Translations under genes and position numbers: made by a program
Part shown: positions 21,960 to 33,589 of the stretch, piece by piece
How positions within the stretch are numbered: position 1 is the first letter of the stretch
Layout of the letters: the number at the start of each line of letters is the position of its first letter
From: Undaria pinnatifida
Taxonomy: Eukaryota > Sar > Phaeophyceae > Laminariales > Alariaceae
DNA: 64,000 nucleotides
Direction: 5' to 3'
NCBI GenBank assembly: GCA_012845835.1
Contig: JABAKD010000025.1
Location: forward strand, 16,439,992-16,503,991
The notes under the pieces: model-generated
The model's database searches: none
The model's input: only the letters and a program-made list of their open reading frames with translations
Told to the model about the DNA's origin: nothing

Positions 21960-22860
21960 GAAACAAAATAAACCGCCTACCATACATATAATAGAGCAAT
22001 AAAGTGGAAACTACAGGAATACATTTATAAAATAGATGTGATGTTAGATCTAGCTCAAAATTCCCCACCTAAAGTAAAAATACCAACACTTACCATTGTA
22101 GTGGACAAAAAATAGGACCCTTCCCAATAAAAAATCACCCATATAGTATATCACGAGTACCAACAACGCAGCTTGCAAAGATGAGTATTGACCTGAAATT
22201 CGTCGAACTCACGGCCGACGTCCTTGAAAATTAGTTATAAAATAAGATTAAGGGGCTAAACCACCTACCATACATATGATAGAGCAGCATAGTGGAAAGT
22301 ACAGTAATATATTTATAAAATACGTAGGATGTTAGACCTAGCTCAAAATCCCCCACCTACAGTAAAATTACCAACACTAACCATTGTAGTGGAGAAAAAC
22401 TAAACGTATATATATTTTCACCCTTTCGCCCCCCCGCCCCCCCCCTCCCTCCCCCCCCCCACCCCCGCCCCCTCGAATGCGCCCTCCCCTCAAAACGGGT
22501 TTTATAGTTTCCGCGCACAGACTGACTAACATCACCCTGTTGACCCTGATAGCTATACGTACTGTAGTTGCAAGGGGAGTCGCCGACCTATATCCTTAAT
22601 AAGGATACGCAACCCGTAATACGCGCGATCGGAGTATCACACACAGCTTGCAAAGATGAGTTTCGACAAAATCTTCGATCTCACAGCTGGAGTGTATTTT
22701 TACTTTTTTTATGATGTATACTTGAAAAAAACTCACCCACCATACAGTATATTACCAGTACCAGCAACACGCAGCATTGACCCGAAATTCGTCGAACTCA
22801 CGGCGGACGTCCTTAATTTTTTTTCATGAAATAAGATAAAGGAGCTGTTACAGACACAAG
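21960..22860 (+). repeat. Cluster of core-module family C2 and one C1 copy
   Basis: Two C2 units (21965-22250; 22256-22400, truncated) with ACCATACATATGATAGAGCA, GATGTTAGATCTAGCTC, CCCCACCTAAAGTA and the core (CAGCTTGCAAAGATGAGTAT, CGTCGAACTCACGG). A C1 copy follows with its C-rich tract (22430-22700), then a C2 second half (22723-22850). C1 and C2 share only the ~60-bp core. Confidence 0.58.
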
Positions 22861-24292
22861 CCACCCTTTTTGCAGGTCTCTCTACTATTAATAGGCAGGT
22901 TTTTACGTTGGTCACCCACTTGTACCATAGATAAGCTCTTGTATTAGTTCCACTCACGCCGCGGATGAACTGAACGCGTTGCTAATAATCCGCGAAGCGA
23001 AAGCACCACCCCCTTTTTCAAATACGCACATGCCTTCGAAGGCATGTGAAACCCCGTTATATTATTTACAGCTCTGGTAGATAATACACCTTGTTGGGCT
23101 TCCAGGACAATACCACAACACTTGGTCAATCGGTCAGTACATAATGCTGGTTCGATCAGTTTTGTTTTTACTAGAGATTACTAGACGACAGCCCTGGAGA
23201 GCCACCAGCATTTGTCTTCATTATGGGGACTTGTGAGGCTGAGTAGATCAAGTAAGTAGTATAGATAGAGTCATCCCACGGTAGGTAGGGGTTGCAGTTG
23301 TTGGATTAACTAATAAGCTAACTGTCCGATTGAGCTCTTCAAGTGAGGAACTACCGGTTAGTCAAGAAATTTCACGAGTGAGTATATTCCTTTTATTTAG
23401 GACTTCGAGTAAGGCATAAAAGCTTGGTCGGGTTGTGCGCGAACGAACGTGCCTTCGAAGTGATTTTTCGGGTGATATATTGAGCACCTCATCGTCATGA
23501 ACTAATATAATATAATATGAGCTCAGGAACTTTCTGCTTGCAACACCCGTACCGTGGGATGGCTCGGCAACAGCAGCAGCAGCATCAGCAGCAGCAGCGG
23601 CAGCAGCAGTGATTTCTCGGCGCGAGCAGGAACGCGAGACTTGCCACATATGGTGGCGGGTGACACGCGCGGAGGCACCGCCGCGAGCGCGTGGCCGTCG
23701 GGCCTCTGAGGCTGAAGTATAATCAGTCGCGGTACAAAAAGTGGTAAAAAACTGCGGTCACGAAACGATGATAGCCGTCTGAGGAATAAAATAGCCGAAA
23801 CAGAACCAATGATGGACGAATTTGTATTTTATTTGGTTTATCGGATCTTCCTCTTAATAGGGCTCCAGCACTTTTATTTGGGTGACCACGGACTCTAGAT
23901 GTTTGGCAAGAGTTAATGTGAGACAACAACACCCTCGAAGAGGGATTGTATAAAAAATTGAAAACGTCAGCTGTGTTACGTGGAAGTGTGGTGAGCTAAA
24001 GCTTTATATTATATATATTTTTTTTCCCATCCGCCGGAAGATGAGAAAAGAAATAAAAAAAAAAGTCAGCTGTGTTAAGGTATTAGTGGGGTATTAGTCC
24101 GTTTGACCACTTGCAAAAGGTTAACCAGTAGCTTACCCAAACTAAGCCTTATATCACCCCCCCCCCGAAACGGGGGGATACCAGGCCGGATATACGGACG
24201 GACCTGTCAATATTCAAGCGGTTTCATTTCCTGGAGATAACGGGGAGATTATTTTTCAAGTTTGACATGAGGAAAGTCTGAAAAAGTATATT
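22861..24292. other. No gene seen; partial R3 copy
   Basis: Contains a CAG run (23571-23612), a partial R3 copy (about 23960-24060) and a hairpin CATGCCTTCGAAGGCATG at 23029-23046. Confidence 0.45.
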
Positions 24293-24345
24293 GTGGTGGA
24301 TGTGGGACTCGAACCCACGATCCAACAACCCATGGTCTGTCGACG
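24293..24345 (-). repeat. tRNA-like 3' half
   Basis: The minus strand carries a good T arm (GTGGG-TTCGAGT-CCCAC) and an acceptor-like end ATCCACCA, but no matching 5' acceptor strand or D arm upstream. It lies between two exact 28-bp direct repeats (24073-24100 and 24354-24381), so it may be part of a small insertion. Confidence 0.4.
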
Positions 24346-24399
24346 ACGCCCTTTGTTAAGGTATTAGTGGGGTATTAGTCCCCGCGTACCCGTGAATGG

Positions 24400-25745
24400 T
24401 GGAATATAGGGTATCGCACACACCGGCAGCCTTGCCCAAAAAAGCCAGCACAGAGTCTCAGCGTTCACTAAGTTCAAGTTCTAGTCACGGGGGGGGCAAG
24501 TCGGAACTTCTCGAACCGCAGTTGCAAGGAGCACTCGCACAGCAGCGGAGGGTGTCAGAGCTGCGGTGCTGTAACTGTGGACGCTGGGGCAGCGAAGGGT
24601 CGAGCTATGTGGTGGATGGGCAGGAGCAAAGTAGGCGGCTCGGCTGCTGTACAGTGACTTCCGCAGCAGAGAATCCGGCGGTATATGGCATGTATTGGCA
24701 TCGAGCCTAACATGCTGCGCTGTAGTTGGTAGCGCTGCAAACATGATGGTGGTTGAAGCTACGTGATGCAGTGGAACGCTGTTGATCACAAAAGATCGAG
24801 GAGGGGTCCGAGTTGCGTCAAATTAGTAGCTGTACCATTTTCAGCAGAAAGGGAGCACAGCAATTTGTCCGACGCGCAAGACGAATCGTCGTATGTACTG
24901 AAACCCATACGATAACGCGCGTCAAACGAGAAAGCCCAAATATTCCACGAGAACCGCGTGTTCCTTCCCAGGGAGGACCACAAGGAAGGAGCCCCGACAT
25001 GAGCTCCTAGAGCACGGTGCCCGCAGTCCAAGGGGGTCCCGCGAAGGGCGGTCTGGCTCCGACAGCAAAGTTGTATGCAGGCCGATGGGCTCTCTCAGCA
25101 AGCGAAGTCCCCGTCGATGGTCCTTCGAAGGGTTGATTCCAGTATGCTTGTCCGTGGCGCGTCGTGCGTACGCCTCAGCCGCGAAGCGCAAAAAACAAAG
25201 TACAGGTTGACGGCCGATCTTGGGGATTGTGCTGGCAGCTCGCGGAGATGTGCTGTGCAACATGCTGGCTAAGCGCAGAGCAAACAAGTCCGATGTCTGG
25301 GGCCTGGGCAGTTCCGCTGCGGCGTGGTCTATATGACACAGCCTGGGGAAAACTGATGCGACCAAAAGCCGAGACGAGGAGTGTGCCCCGAAGAGCAGTG
25401 TCGTCCGCGCGTACTTGGAAGGTGTCGCCCGTGTGGTACGTGCCCGGCGATCAACAGGAGGGACCACAAACCGAGACGAGGAGTGTGCTCCGAAGAGCAG
25501 TGTCGTCCGCACGAAGTTGGAAGGTGTCGTCCGTGTGGTACGTGCCCGGCAACCAACAGGAGAGGCCCCTGCCATCTCACTGCTGTTGTGGTCGCCATTG
25601 TAGGAGGAAGGGCGCTTCCTCCATTGAGAAACCATCCGAGAAGGAAAAGGGGTTGTGGGCTCGATGGAAATCAAAAGCAAAATCGCTGCGAAAAAAATGT
25701 CGGAGAGATTGGAGGAACGCTGCCACAATAGCAAATCAAGCTTAA
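24400..25745 (+). other. Region upstream of the plus-strand chromodomain tail; 102-bp tandem pair
   Basis: No integrase core or RT motif was recognised. Two direct repeats with period 102 bp (starting 25371 and 25473, to about 25570) keep the reading frame and give in one frame a Cys-rich unit, EEQCRP then GRCRPCGTCPA. Open frames exist on both strands, so the coding strand is uncertain. It may be older internal sequence of the same element. Confidence 0.4.
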
Positions 25746-26366
25746 GACGACGTTTCGAATCCCCTCCAACGGCTGGAGGTGGAGCAGATCACCGGTCAAC
25801 AGTCGGTACGGGGGCGAGGTGGCGTCATCGCGGTGCTATACAAGACGCATTGGGCGGGACTCTCCGAACCTTCCTGGGAGCAGGAAATGGACCTACACGT
25901 CCCCCGCTCCCATATCTTGCGTTGTTGGGCCGGAACCCCGGACCAGCACCGCCAAACCAACCGCCTCTACCGCCGAATGCGGATCGGGGCGGCACAGCGC
26001 GAGCTCTCCCGCAAGAACGGAGAACGTATCCTAGCGCCGGGCTACGCCTGTGTTCCCTGCACCGATTGACTCCGTCGCTACCACGACACAGTATTTCCTA
26101 AGCGAGCCCACTTTTGGTACAAGGGAGACGATGGGTTATGGTGGCGTGGAATAATCAGCGCGAGCACTACCGAGGACAAAGTATATCTGGTCCGCTTTCT
26201 GGACGACCCGGGACCGATTAAACTTCCTCTTCTCCCGGCGCGCTACATGACTTCGACGGGAGCTGTACGAGGCTCTTGGTGCCTGCAAGTTCACATCGCC
26301 AGTGCGTATCCTCAGGGAATCCAACGTAACGTAGACGAATCTCGAGGCGCGGCCGCGGCCAGTTGA
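25746..26366 (+). pseudogene. Second copy of the chromodomain plus reader-like integrase tail
   Basis: The frame reads PLQRLEVEQITG, RGRGGVIAVLYKTHWAG, LSEPSWEQEMDL, HILRCWAGTPDQHRQTNRLY and MRIGAAQRELSR, then TGA at 26067-26069 where the sister copy has Trp (..WL). It continues LRRYHDTVF, HFWYKGDDGLWW, VYLVRFLDDPGPIKL, RGSWCLQVH, and ends at TGA 26364-26366. The first half is chromodomain-like (conserved W/Y positions and the 'SEPSWE' strand); the second is Tudor/Agenet-like. With one stop it is better preserved than the 20.4-21.3 kb copy. A stop at 25743-25745 separates it from the upstream open frame. Confidence 0.7.
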
Positions 26367-27230
26367 CTTTCAAGCCGCCACCGCTCCTCGATAGTTCTTC
26401 ATTTTTTGGAATTATGAGGTTTGAGTCTATGTCTTTGGGTTGTTCGTAGTGTCCTGAGAGTCTTCGTCGGGTTTTGGGGCGGTTCTTCCCATTTTTTTCT
26501 TCTTTTTGTCCTGCCGAGCCCCCTGCTCAGTGCCGGGCCAGGGTTCGGGTAAAACGCCGCTATCTGAGGCGCAGGGCTGTCGTTTTTTCGTCATTGTTCA
26601 ATTTCGCCCTGCCGACGCCCTCCTCAGCCCAGAGCCGGGGGGCGACCAGTGTACGGGTCTGTGTGTCATCATTTATATTTTGTGTGTTGTATTTGTTCTA
26701 CTTCGGTTTTTCGACTAAACACTTCCCCCCCTCACGGGGCTGTAGGTGTTGCCACCTTCCATCCCGGGCATTGGCCGTTTCCTCGTCTAACCCCCCGCCA
26801 TGCCGATGGCCCGCGAGAGGTTTCTCGCATGACTTCTCCCTTGTGTTAGCGCCTGTGTTCCCCTCCATATCGACGAGGGCTCGCCTCGCCATGATATCTT
26901 TTCTATGGTTGGTTTGCCGTAGAGCCTTTCCTGCCCCCCCCCGCCACACCGGCGGTATGCGGCAGGTTCTAGAGCCTTTTCTGCCCCCCCCCGCCACACC
27001 GGCGGCACGCGGCAGGTTTTTGATGGGTGACGTTTGCCTTGTTGTAGGGTCTGCGTTTCTTTCAACTGCTTTTCTTCGCGTGTTCCGGGCTCCATAGCCA
27101 GACCGTTAGAGGTGTGAGAGTGGGTTTTGAGGAGCCGCATCTTCGACTCATGGTCTAGTTCGTATAACCGGAGTTTCCCGAATCTCCCATGTTTCTGCAT
27201 ATGCGACTCATCAGAGTGGGCTAGTATTAA
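26367..27230 (+). other. 3' flank of the chromodomain tail; possible LTR/UTR, 50-bp duplication
   Basis: GC- and pyrimidine-rich sequence without a gene. A 50-bp unit containing CCGCCACACCGGCGG is tandemly duplicated at about 26925-27025. This could be the 3' UTR/LTR of the retroelement whose coding tail ends at 26366, but I found no second LTR copy in the window. Confidence 0.3.
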
Positions 27231-27707
27231 GATACGGCCTCGAAAGGCCTGTAATTAACCGAATTTGAGATCATGTGGATGGGTTTCGTATGATAAGGTT
27301 GGAGTTTTATATTCGGGAAAATTAGGAAATAGATCGGAGGCACGTGCCTCCGATCTCAGAAACCATCCGGGGCTCTGGTGGAATCGAATAAAGCTACGTC
27401 TTTACGAAGGCAAAGAAAGTGAGTACTCTCCGAGGACCTGCTCAATTGGCAGACCTGCAGGGGTCACTCTGTGTCCCCACCAATAACCTTACAGATGTGA
27501 GTACGAACGATTGAATGGTTGAAACTGGACTAAAAAATACTCCGGAGTATATGGAAGGGACGTTCATTTTGTTGTTATTAATAGTTCTGACCCTTCTTCC
27601 AACAAACAAAATGAGAATCCCAAAAATATTAATAAAAAAAGAAGGGATGATAATAAAAGAGGAAGCATCGCCCCTATTCAATTAAGGCATACCAAAAAGT
27701 TTGGGGC

Positions 27708-28383
27708 TGTGGTCGCTTCGCAGGTTTCTCTTCGGTATTAGGAGGTGTGGAGACACACTGAGGAGGGCTGTGTGCGTAACCGCACTCTCGGGGGTCAACG
27801 ATCAGGGAACACCTCAGAGTGCCTCTCGAGGAGCCAGAGGATGGTCTTGAAGGATTACAGCGACAACGAGGCGGTGCGTTCTAGGAGTAGGGCCTGGTAT
27901 CCGCATCATCCCCCCCCTTTCAAGACGTCGCGTGCACACGTGCGCGTCTTAGAAGAGGTGTCGACTTGGGATGCGGCCTTCCTCCTGCCCTGGAGGAAGG
28001 CTGTCGGGATCCCTGCGGCCTTCCCTGGGACCAGGGAGGTCTGTCCCGTCTGCTATACGGCAAGCAGGACAAACATTGCGGGGGTTTTCAAATAAAATCT
28101 TCCCGCTCTCTGAGGTCGGGTTGCTTAGCTCCTATTAATACTGAGAATCCCTGCCGTACGCCAATTAATTGTGGGACTCTGTGGTCTCCTCGCAGGTTTC
28201 TCTTCGGTATAAGGAAGGTGTAGAGACACACCGAGGTGGGTTGTGTGCGTTACCGTACTGTCGAGGGTCAACGATGAGGGAACACCTCAGAGTGCGCCTC
28301 GAGGAGCCAGGATGGTCTTGAAGGGGATTATAGTGATAACGAGGTGGTATACGACCCAGGGAATAGGGCCTGGTATATCCACA
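27708..28383. mobile_element. Miniature LTR-like element (TRIM-like), 676 bp
   Basis: Two direct repeats of 198 and 204 bp (27708-27905 and 28180-28383) enclose 274 bp. Both begin TGTGGTC and end in ATCCGCA or ATCCACA, i.e. TG..CA. They share GCAGGTTTCTCTTCGGTAT, GTCAACGAT and GGAACACCTCAGAGTG. The interior has no recognisable coding capacity. Terminal repeats this close around a non-coding core fit a terminal-repeat retrotransposon in miniature. No clear target duplication was seen, so an ordinary local duplication remains possible. Confidence 0.42.
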
Positions 28384-29536
28384 AAAGGCACACCAACACA
28401 TAATAAACATGCAAAATGACGCATTCCCAATATCTAAGATAAAACTCTAACTTCCTTATTTCTCAACAGAACCAACCTCAAGATTGTTAAATGTATGTAC
28501 TTACCAACACAACCAACCTCACGCTTGCAAAGTTCAATAATAAGTAACAACGTTATGACTGGTGTCCCAAATTTTCTGTCTCCTACTGTCTAGTACGTAC
28601 CCATGAAATATGGCCGTGAAACGGATGGACTAATTTTTTTGTATTTCCGTTTCGTACACAGGTACTTCAATCAAGATCATGGAAAAACAACCGCACAAAA
28701 AATAAGCAATGGACTTCTACATTCAGTCGGTATTGGTTCCTTGCTTCAACCTTTGTTGTGTGCGGAATCAAGGCTTTGAGCTCAGCCTTTTGTGGTACAG
28801 TACCGTCCGGTAGTGACTGGGGGGAACCAGGGAACCTTAGGGACATGTTCAAGTGCATTGCTAAGCTGTTCAAGTGCTGAAAAACTGAAAGACTTCCTTC
28901 ATCTGCGGCAAACATACAGGTGAACATTCGGTGATGAAGGACTTTAATTTATGAGTGAGTAGAACTGAAAAGAAGTGCGGTCCAAGAAAAACGAGAATGA
29001 CATGTCATGGATGGGATACAAGCAGTCATATTGGAGCGACCACAACAAGTCAGGAAGGACGGGATGGGCTGGATATACACTGCTGCTGTGCACTGCGTAT
29101 ACAAGGGAAGCACCATGAGTATACTACAACATACATGCTGATGATGCTCACTGGTCATGCTCACAACTCGTCGCCTCACAAGTCATGCTCACAACTCGAT
29201 GATTTTCCATGATGAGTGGTGAACTTCCAATTCATCGACTCTTCATATGGCCTGACTCAGTAACATAATGCAAATAGCCAGTGTAATTAACAGATGATGA
29301 AATTATTCCCCATGCGGGGAAACATTTTTTGCATGATGACATGTCATATGACTCAGTAATATACATGGTATCATATGAAGATTAATATTTAGTACGATCA
29401 GCTACTACTGTTGTGAACAAAAATCTTTCGTACTAGAATTAAACCGAAATGATGAGAGAGCGGAAATAGGGCCATTTATAAAAACATAACTTGCTTCCAC
29501 GCGTACATGACAGCTACTCGTACAGTTAATATATTA
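28384..29536. other. No gene seen
   Basis: AT-rich; a 16-bp duplicate TCATGCTCACAACTCG near 29155 and 29183. No coding signal. Confidence 0.45.
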
Positions 29537-29600
29537 GGGTGGCAGAGTATCAATGTTCACCCGTGGGTTCGAGGCTCACCGACTCCCATTATTTATTTAT
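29537..29600 (+). repeat. tRNA-like head preceding the T-rich/GTTT tract (S2)
   Basis: GGGTGGCAGAGTATCAA followed by GTGGGTTCGAGGCTCACC resembles A and B boxes. A relative (GTGACAGCGTATCAATTTGG, GTGGGTTCGTGTCTCAC) is at 31358-31412. A SINE whose tail expanded into GTTT repeats is possible. Confidence 0.35.
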
Positions 29601-29669
29601 TTTTTATTTAATTTTTATTATTGTTTTTGTATCAATTTTTAGAACCGTGTTTCGAGGCTCACCGACTCC

Positions 29670-29890
29670 CGTTTTGTTTGTTTGTTTGTTTGTTTGTTTG
29701 TTTGTTTGTTTGTTCGTTTGTTCGTTTGTTTGTTTGTTTGTTTGTTTGTTTGTTTGTTTGTTTGTTTGTTTGTTTGTTTGTTTGTTTGTTTGTTTGTTTG
29801 TTTGTTTGTTTGTTTGTTTGTTTGTTTGTTTGTTTGTTTGTTTGTTTGTTTGTTTGTTTGTTTGTTTGTTTGCTTTTTTTGTTTGTTTGT
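29670..29890. repeat. (GTTT)n microsatellite, ~220 bp
   Basis: More than 45 GTTT units with two GTTC variants near 29712 and 29720. A shorter run lies at 30814-30850. The 100+ residue ORFs here (FVCL repeats or KQTN) are artefacts. Confidence 0.9.
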
Positions 29891-30140
29891 TTTTTTAGGG
29901 TGTGTGGAAGAGTCGTGGTGCCGGGAAGGTGTGAGGGAAGGGACGCAGGGGTGTCAGCTTCGCTTGGAGACAGCACCGGTTCTTATTTGTAGATTTCTTA
30001 TTATTGGCGTTGAGCTATGAGAAGCTCGAGGAGGCAAGACAGGAGGAGGAGTGAGAGCATGGGGGGTGGGGTGAGGCTCACAGAGTTCGCTTCACCCCAG
30101 CATTGCTGCTGGGCTCTCTTTTGGACCTTTACCACTATAT

Positions 30141-30340
30141 TCCCAATAGCGCTTAACGCGCTTACTTCTATTTATATCTATCTTGTCCAGAGGAGGGACG
30201 TTCCACATATTCCCATGAGCGCTTAACGCGCTTACTTGTATCTATCTTGTCCAGAGAAGGAACGTTTCATATATTCCCATGAGCGCTTAACGCGCTTACT
30301 TCTATTTATCTTGTCCAGACAGAGGAGGACGTTCCATTAC
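30141..30340. repeat. 63-70-bp tandem repeat, three copies
   Basis: Each unit carries TCCCA(A/T)(T/G)AGCGCTTAACGCGC and CTTGTCCAGA..GGACGTTCCA. AGCGCTTAACGCGCT is an imperfect palindrome and is unchanged in all three. Confidence 0.68.
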
Positions 30341-30489
30341 CGAGAAAGCTCTTGTGGTACAAGCTAGCTAGATTCTACGGGTTATCTTCTCCACTAAGAA
30401 TATTCCGTTTAAGAGAATCTTCATGTGGCCAATAGACCATGACTCCGCGGGCTATCTTACCGAATCTATTGCCAGCTATACTGGCACTT

Positions 30490-30780
30490 TATTACATTAG
30501 CCCACCCTGAATATTCGTATTTGCAGACCTCAAGACGGTCGGAGGGTGACGACAAAGTTCATCCTAAAAGACCGGGAAAAGGGGTCGAAGATGGGGCTAT
30601 TCGAAACAAATGAGGCTATAGATTCTCCCACACCTCGTAATAATGAGGCCTAAACATCAAAGATAGGGCCATTCACTAATAAAGCAGATCGTTGAAAGAA
30701 AGGCCATAACAAGATTGAGGAAGACAGAAAACCCAGAATGGGACAGCCTAAGTAGAGCAACCGCAGTTGGGACTTCTTAC
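30490..30780. repeat. Relative of the LTR-element 3' region
   Basis: Shares with 19720-19915 the markers TTAGCCCA(C/T)CCTGAATA, AAATGAGGCTATAGA and CACACCTCGT, and with 20265-20340 ATCAAAGATA and GGCCATA. Confidence 0.45.
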
Positions 30781-31059
30781 ATGTAAAATGTTATGGTGAC
30801 AGCGTTTTCATTCTTGTTTGTTTGTTTGTTTGTTTGTTTGTTTGTTTGTTCGTTGGTTTTTGTTTTGTTTCGTTTTGTTTTGTTATAGGGTGGAACTTCT
30901 ACACGATATCTATTAGATCACTACTACTGTCTGCACATTCCCGATGTATACCAAAAGCCGCCACTATAATGCAAAAAAACAAAATAATAATACCACCCTC
31001 AGGTAGAGAAAACTTATTGCGCACTTAACCACAAATACCAACAACCCTGACCATTCATC

Positions 31060-31950
31060 CGCGAACCATCCACCATACATATGGTAGAGCCATATAGTGG
31101 AAACCACAGAAATAAATAGATACGATGTTAGAGCTACTTCAAAATTCCCCACCTAACGTAAAAATACCAACAACAATCATTGTAGTGGAAAAAAACATTT
31201 TTTTTCAATAAAAAGAATAGTACCCCCCCCATTAAGAAGAATTTACCCACAATGTACATAGTATATTACAAGTACCAACAAGCAGCTTGAAAGTTTGAGC
31301 ACTGACCCGAAATTGGTCGAACTTACACCTGACGTCCTGAAATTATTTTTGCAAAACGTTAGAGTGACAGCGTATCAATTTGGAGCCGTGGGTTCGTGTC
31401 TCACAGAGATTTTTTGGGGAGTAGCCGACTTTTGTTCTCGAATGCTGTATTCATATTAACATATTAGATAACTAATAATACTCTGTAGTATTTGTACTCC
31501 TCCTGATACTAAATCGGGGGGGAGAAAAAACAAATTAAACTACCTACCATACATACGATAGAGCAGTATAATAGTAGAAACTACAGTAATAAATTTATGA
31601 AATAGATATGATGTTAGATCTAGCTCAAAATTCCCCACCTAAAGTAAAAATACCAACGCTAACCATTATAGTGGACAAAAAGCAGGACCCCTCCCAATAA
31701 AAAACTCACCCATATAGTATATTTCAAGTACCAACAACGCAGCTTGCAAATATGAGTATCGACCCAAAATTCGTCGAACTCACTTCACGGCTGACGTCCT
31801 TAAATACTTTTTATAAATAATAACACCCTGTATTCGTACTCCTCCCGATATTAAAGCGGGGGAAAAAAACGAAATAGACAACCTACCATACATATGATAA
31901 GAGCAGTATAGTGGAAACTACAGCAGTAATAAATTATTATAAAAAATGAA
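31060..31950 (+). repeat. Cluster of core-module family C2
   Basis: Two ~280-bp units (31060-31350 and 31538-31810) and the start of a third (31878-31950). Each has ACCATACATA, TGGAAACTAC, the GATGTTAGA segment, CAACAA(CG)CAGCTTG and a core ending TGACGTCCT. Confidence 0.58.
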
Positions 31951-33430
31951 AATACACTCCAGCTGTGAGATCGAAGATTTCGTCGAAACTCATCTTTGCA
32001 AGCTGTGTGTGATACTCCGTTCGCGCGTATTACGAGTTGTGTGTCCTCATTAAGGATATAGGTCGGCGACTCCCCTTACAACTACAGTGTAGCTATCAGG
32101 GTCAACAGGGTGATGTTAGTCAGTCTGTGCGCGGAAACTATGAAACCCGTTTCTGAGAGAGACAAAATCTGACAGCTGTGGAGGGAAATGTATCCGTTTA
32201 TCAAGTGAATCCTGTAAGTCGAATAACCGGTGAGGGGGGGGCGGAGTGTTGAAGGACGTGGGGGCCTAGTTTTGATCAAAAGCGAGCGGGGTTGGAGGGG
32301 GGGGAGAAGGGGAAGGGGGGGGGGGGGGGGGGGGGCGGACGGGCGGGCAATTTGTGCGTGGAAGCTATAAATCCTTTTAAGGGGATAAATCTGACGGTTT
32401 TGGAACAAAAAAATGCACCAGTTTATCATAGGGGGGGGGGGTTGGGGCGGGGGTGGGGCGTGTGGGGCAGCTCAATCTGTGCGTGGAGACCATACATTAT
32501 TTTGAGGGGATAAATGTGACGGTTTTGGAATGAATGCATCAGTTTATCATGTATATCCTGGGGTAAGTCGTGCAATCAGTGAGTAGAGAGAGGGCGGAGT
32601 GTTCAAGGGGATGGGGGTGGGATGGGGTGGGGGGGGTTGGGAGGTGGGGGGTGGGGGCGGGGGGGGGGGGGGGGGGGGGGGAGGGTGGGGGGGGGGGGGG
32701 AGGAAGGGGTTTTAGGTGAGGGGTTTGTTATACGTGTGGTGCTAGGTCTAGGCGATGGTGCGGGTGGTGGGGAAGAAGGGGGCGTTCGGGGCGGGGGGAG
32801 GGGGGGAGCAGCGGCATGGATGGCTCTAGAAAGATAATGAGGTGATATCCAGTGCGTGAAGTGTTTATTAATCTGGCGGATTTCGATATTAGGTGGGGCG
32901 TTTGAGCAAGGGAAAGCGAGAAGGGGGGGGGGGGGGGGGGGGGAGGGGGGATTTTTTAGGAGGTTTAGATCACAAATAATATTCAAATACACTACGGCTG
33001 TGAGATCAAAGATATGTAGGGGCTTGTTATACGCGTGGTGCTAGGTCTAGGCGATTGTGCGGGTGGTTGGAAAAGAGGGGGCGTTGGAGGGGGGGTTGAG
33101 GGGGGTGGGGGGAAAGAATGAAAACTACGCCATGGATGGCCAGAAAGATAGTGACGTGATATCAACTGCGTATAATTATAGGCGTTTATCACTCTGGCCG
33201 ATTTCGATTGTGAGTGGGGCGTTTGGACAAACTAGGCGGAAAGGGGGGGGGGGGGGGGGGAAGGATCGGGGGAAGAGGGCGGGGGGGGAAAGGGGTGGGG
33301 TTTTATGAACAAGAGGGATCGGGGGAGGGGGAGGGGAGTGGGGGGCGGGGGGCGGGACATTTCAATATGTGCGCGGAAACTATAAATCCTCAAAGGGGAC
33401 AAACCTGACGATTGTAGCAAGAAGACATCC
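31938..33430 (-). repeat. G-tract array B, longer version of array A
   Basis: The first ~810 bp parallel array A unit by unit. It then continues with two ~270-bp units (about 32727-32940 and 33019-33260) sharing TATACGTGTGGTGCTAGG, TCTAGGCGAT and TTTCGAT..GAGTGGGGCGTTTG, and a last 'gcgcggaaactataaatcct' unit. G runs interrupt each unit (e.g. 32317-32336, 32659-32680, 32926-32943, 33243-33260). Predicted ORFs here are Gly/Pro low complexity. Confidence 0.62.
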
Positions 33431-33589
33431 CTTTATATCTTCTGCCTGGTAATGTTTACTATTCTAGAAAGTTTGATGTTAGATGCAGTATGCAACCCAG
33501 TGTTCAAGTGTAGTAAATAACGTGTTAAATCTTTATAATTTGTTGTTGTACATGGATCGAAAGCTAGAATATTTTATAGAATATTTGTA

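Noticed and set aside
24922-25734. 270-residue minus-strand ORF
   Set aside because: Antisense to the frame that continues into the chromodomain tail; Arg/Ser/Pro/Leu-rich composition typical of an antisense shadow.
25164-25745. Cys-rich 34-residue repeats as a zinc-finger gene
   Set aside because: Only two units from a 102-bp duplication, alternative frames on both strands are equally open, and there is no recognised finger spacing.
29539-30020. Long ORFs of FVCL or KQTN repeats (over 100 residues)
   Set aside because: Pure translation of a (GTTT)n microsatellite with no non-repeat domain.
32603-32992. Pro-rich 129-residue ORF
   Set aside because: Complement of G-run array B; simple sequence.
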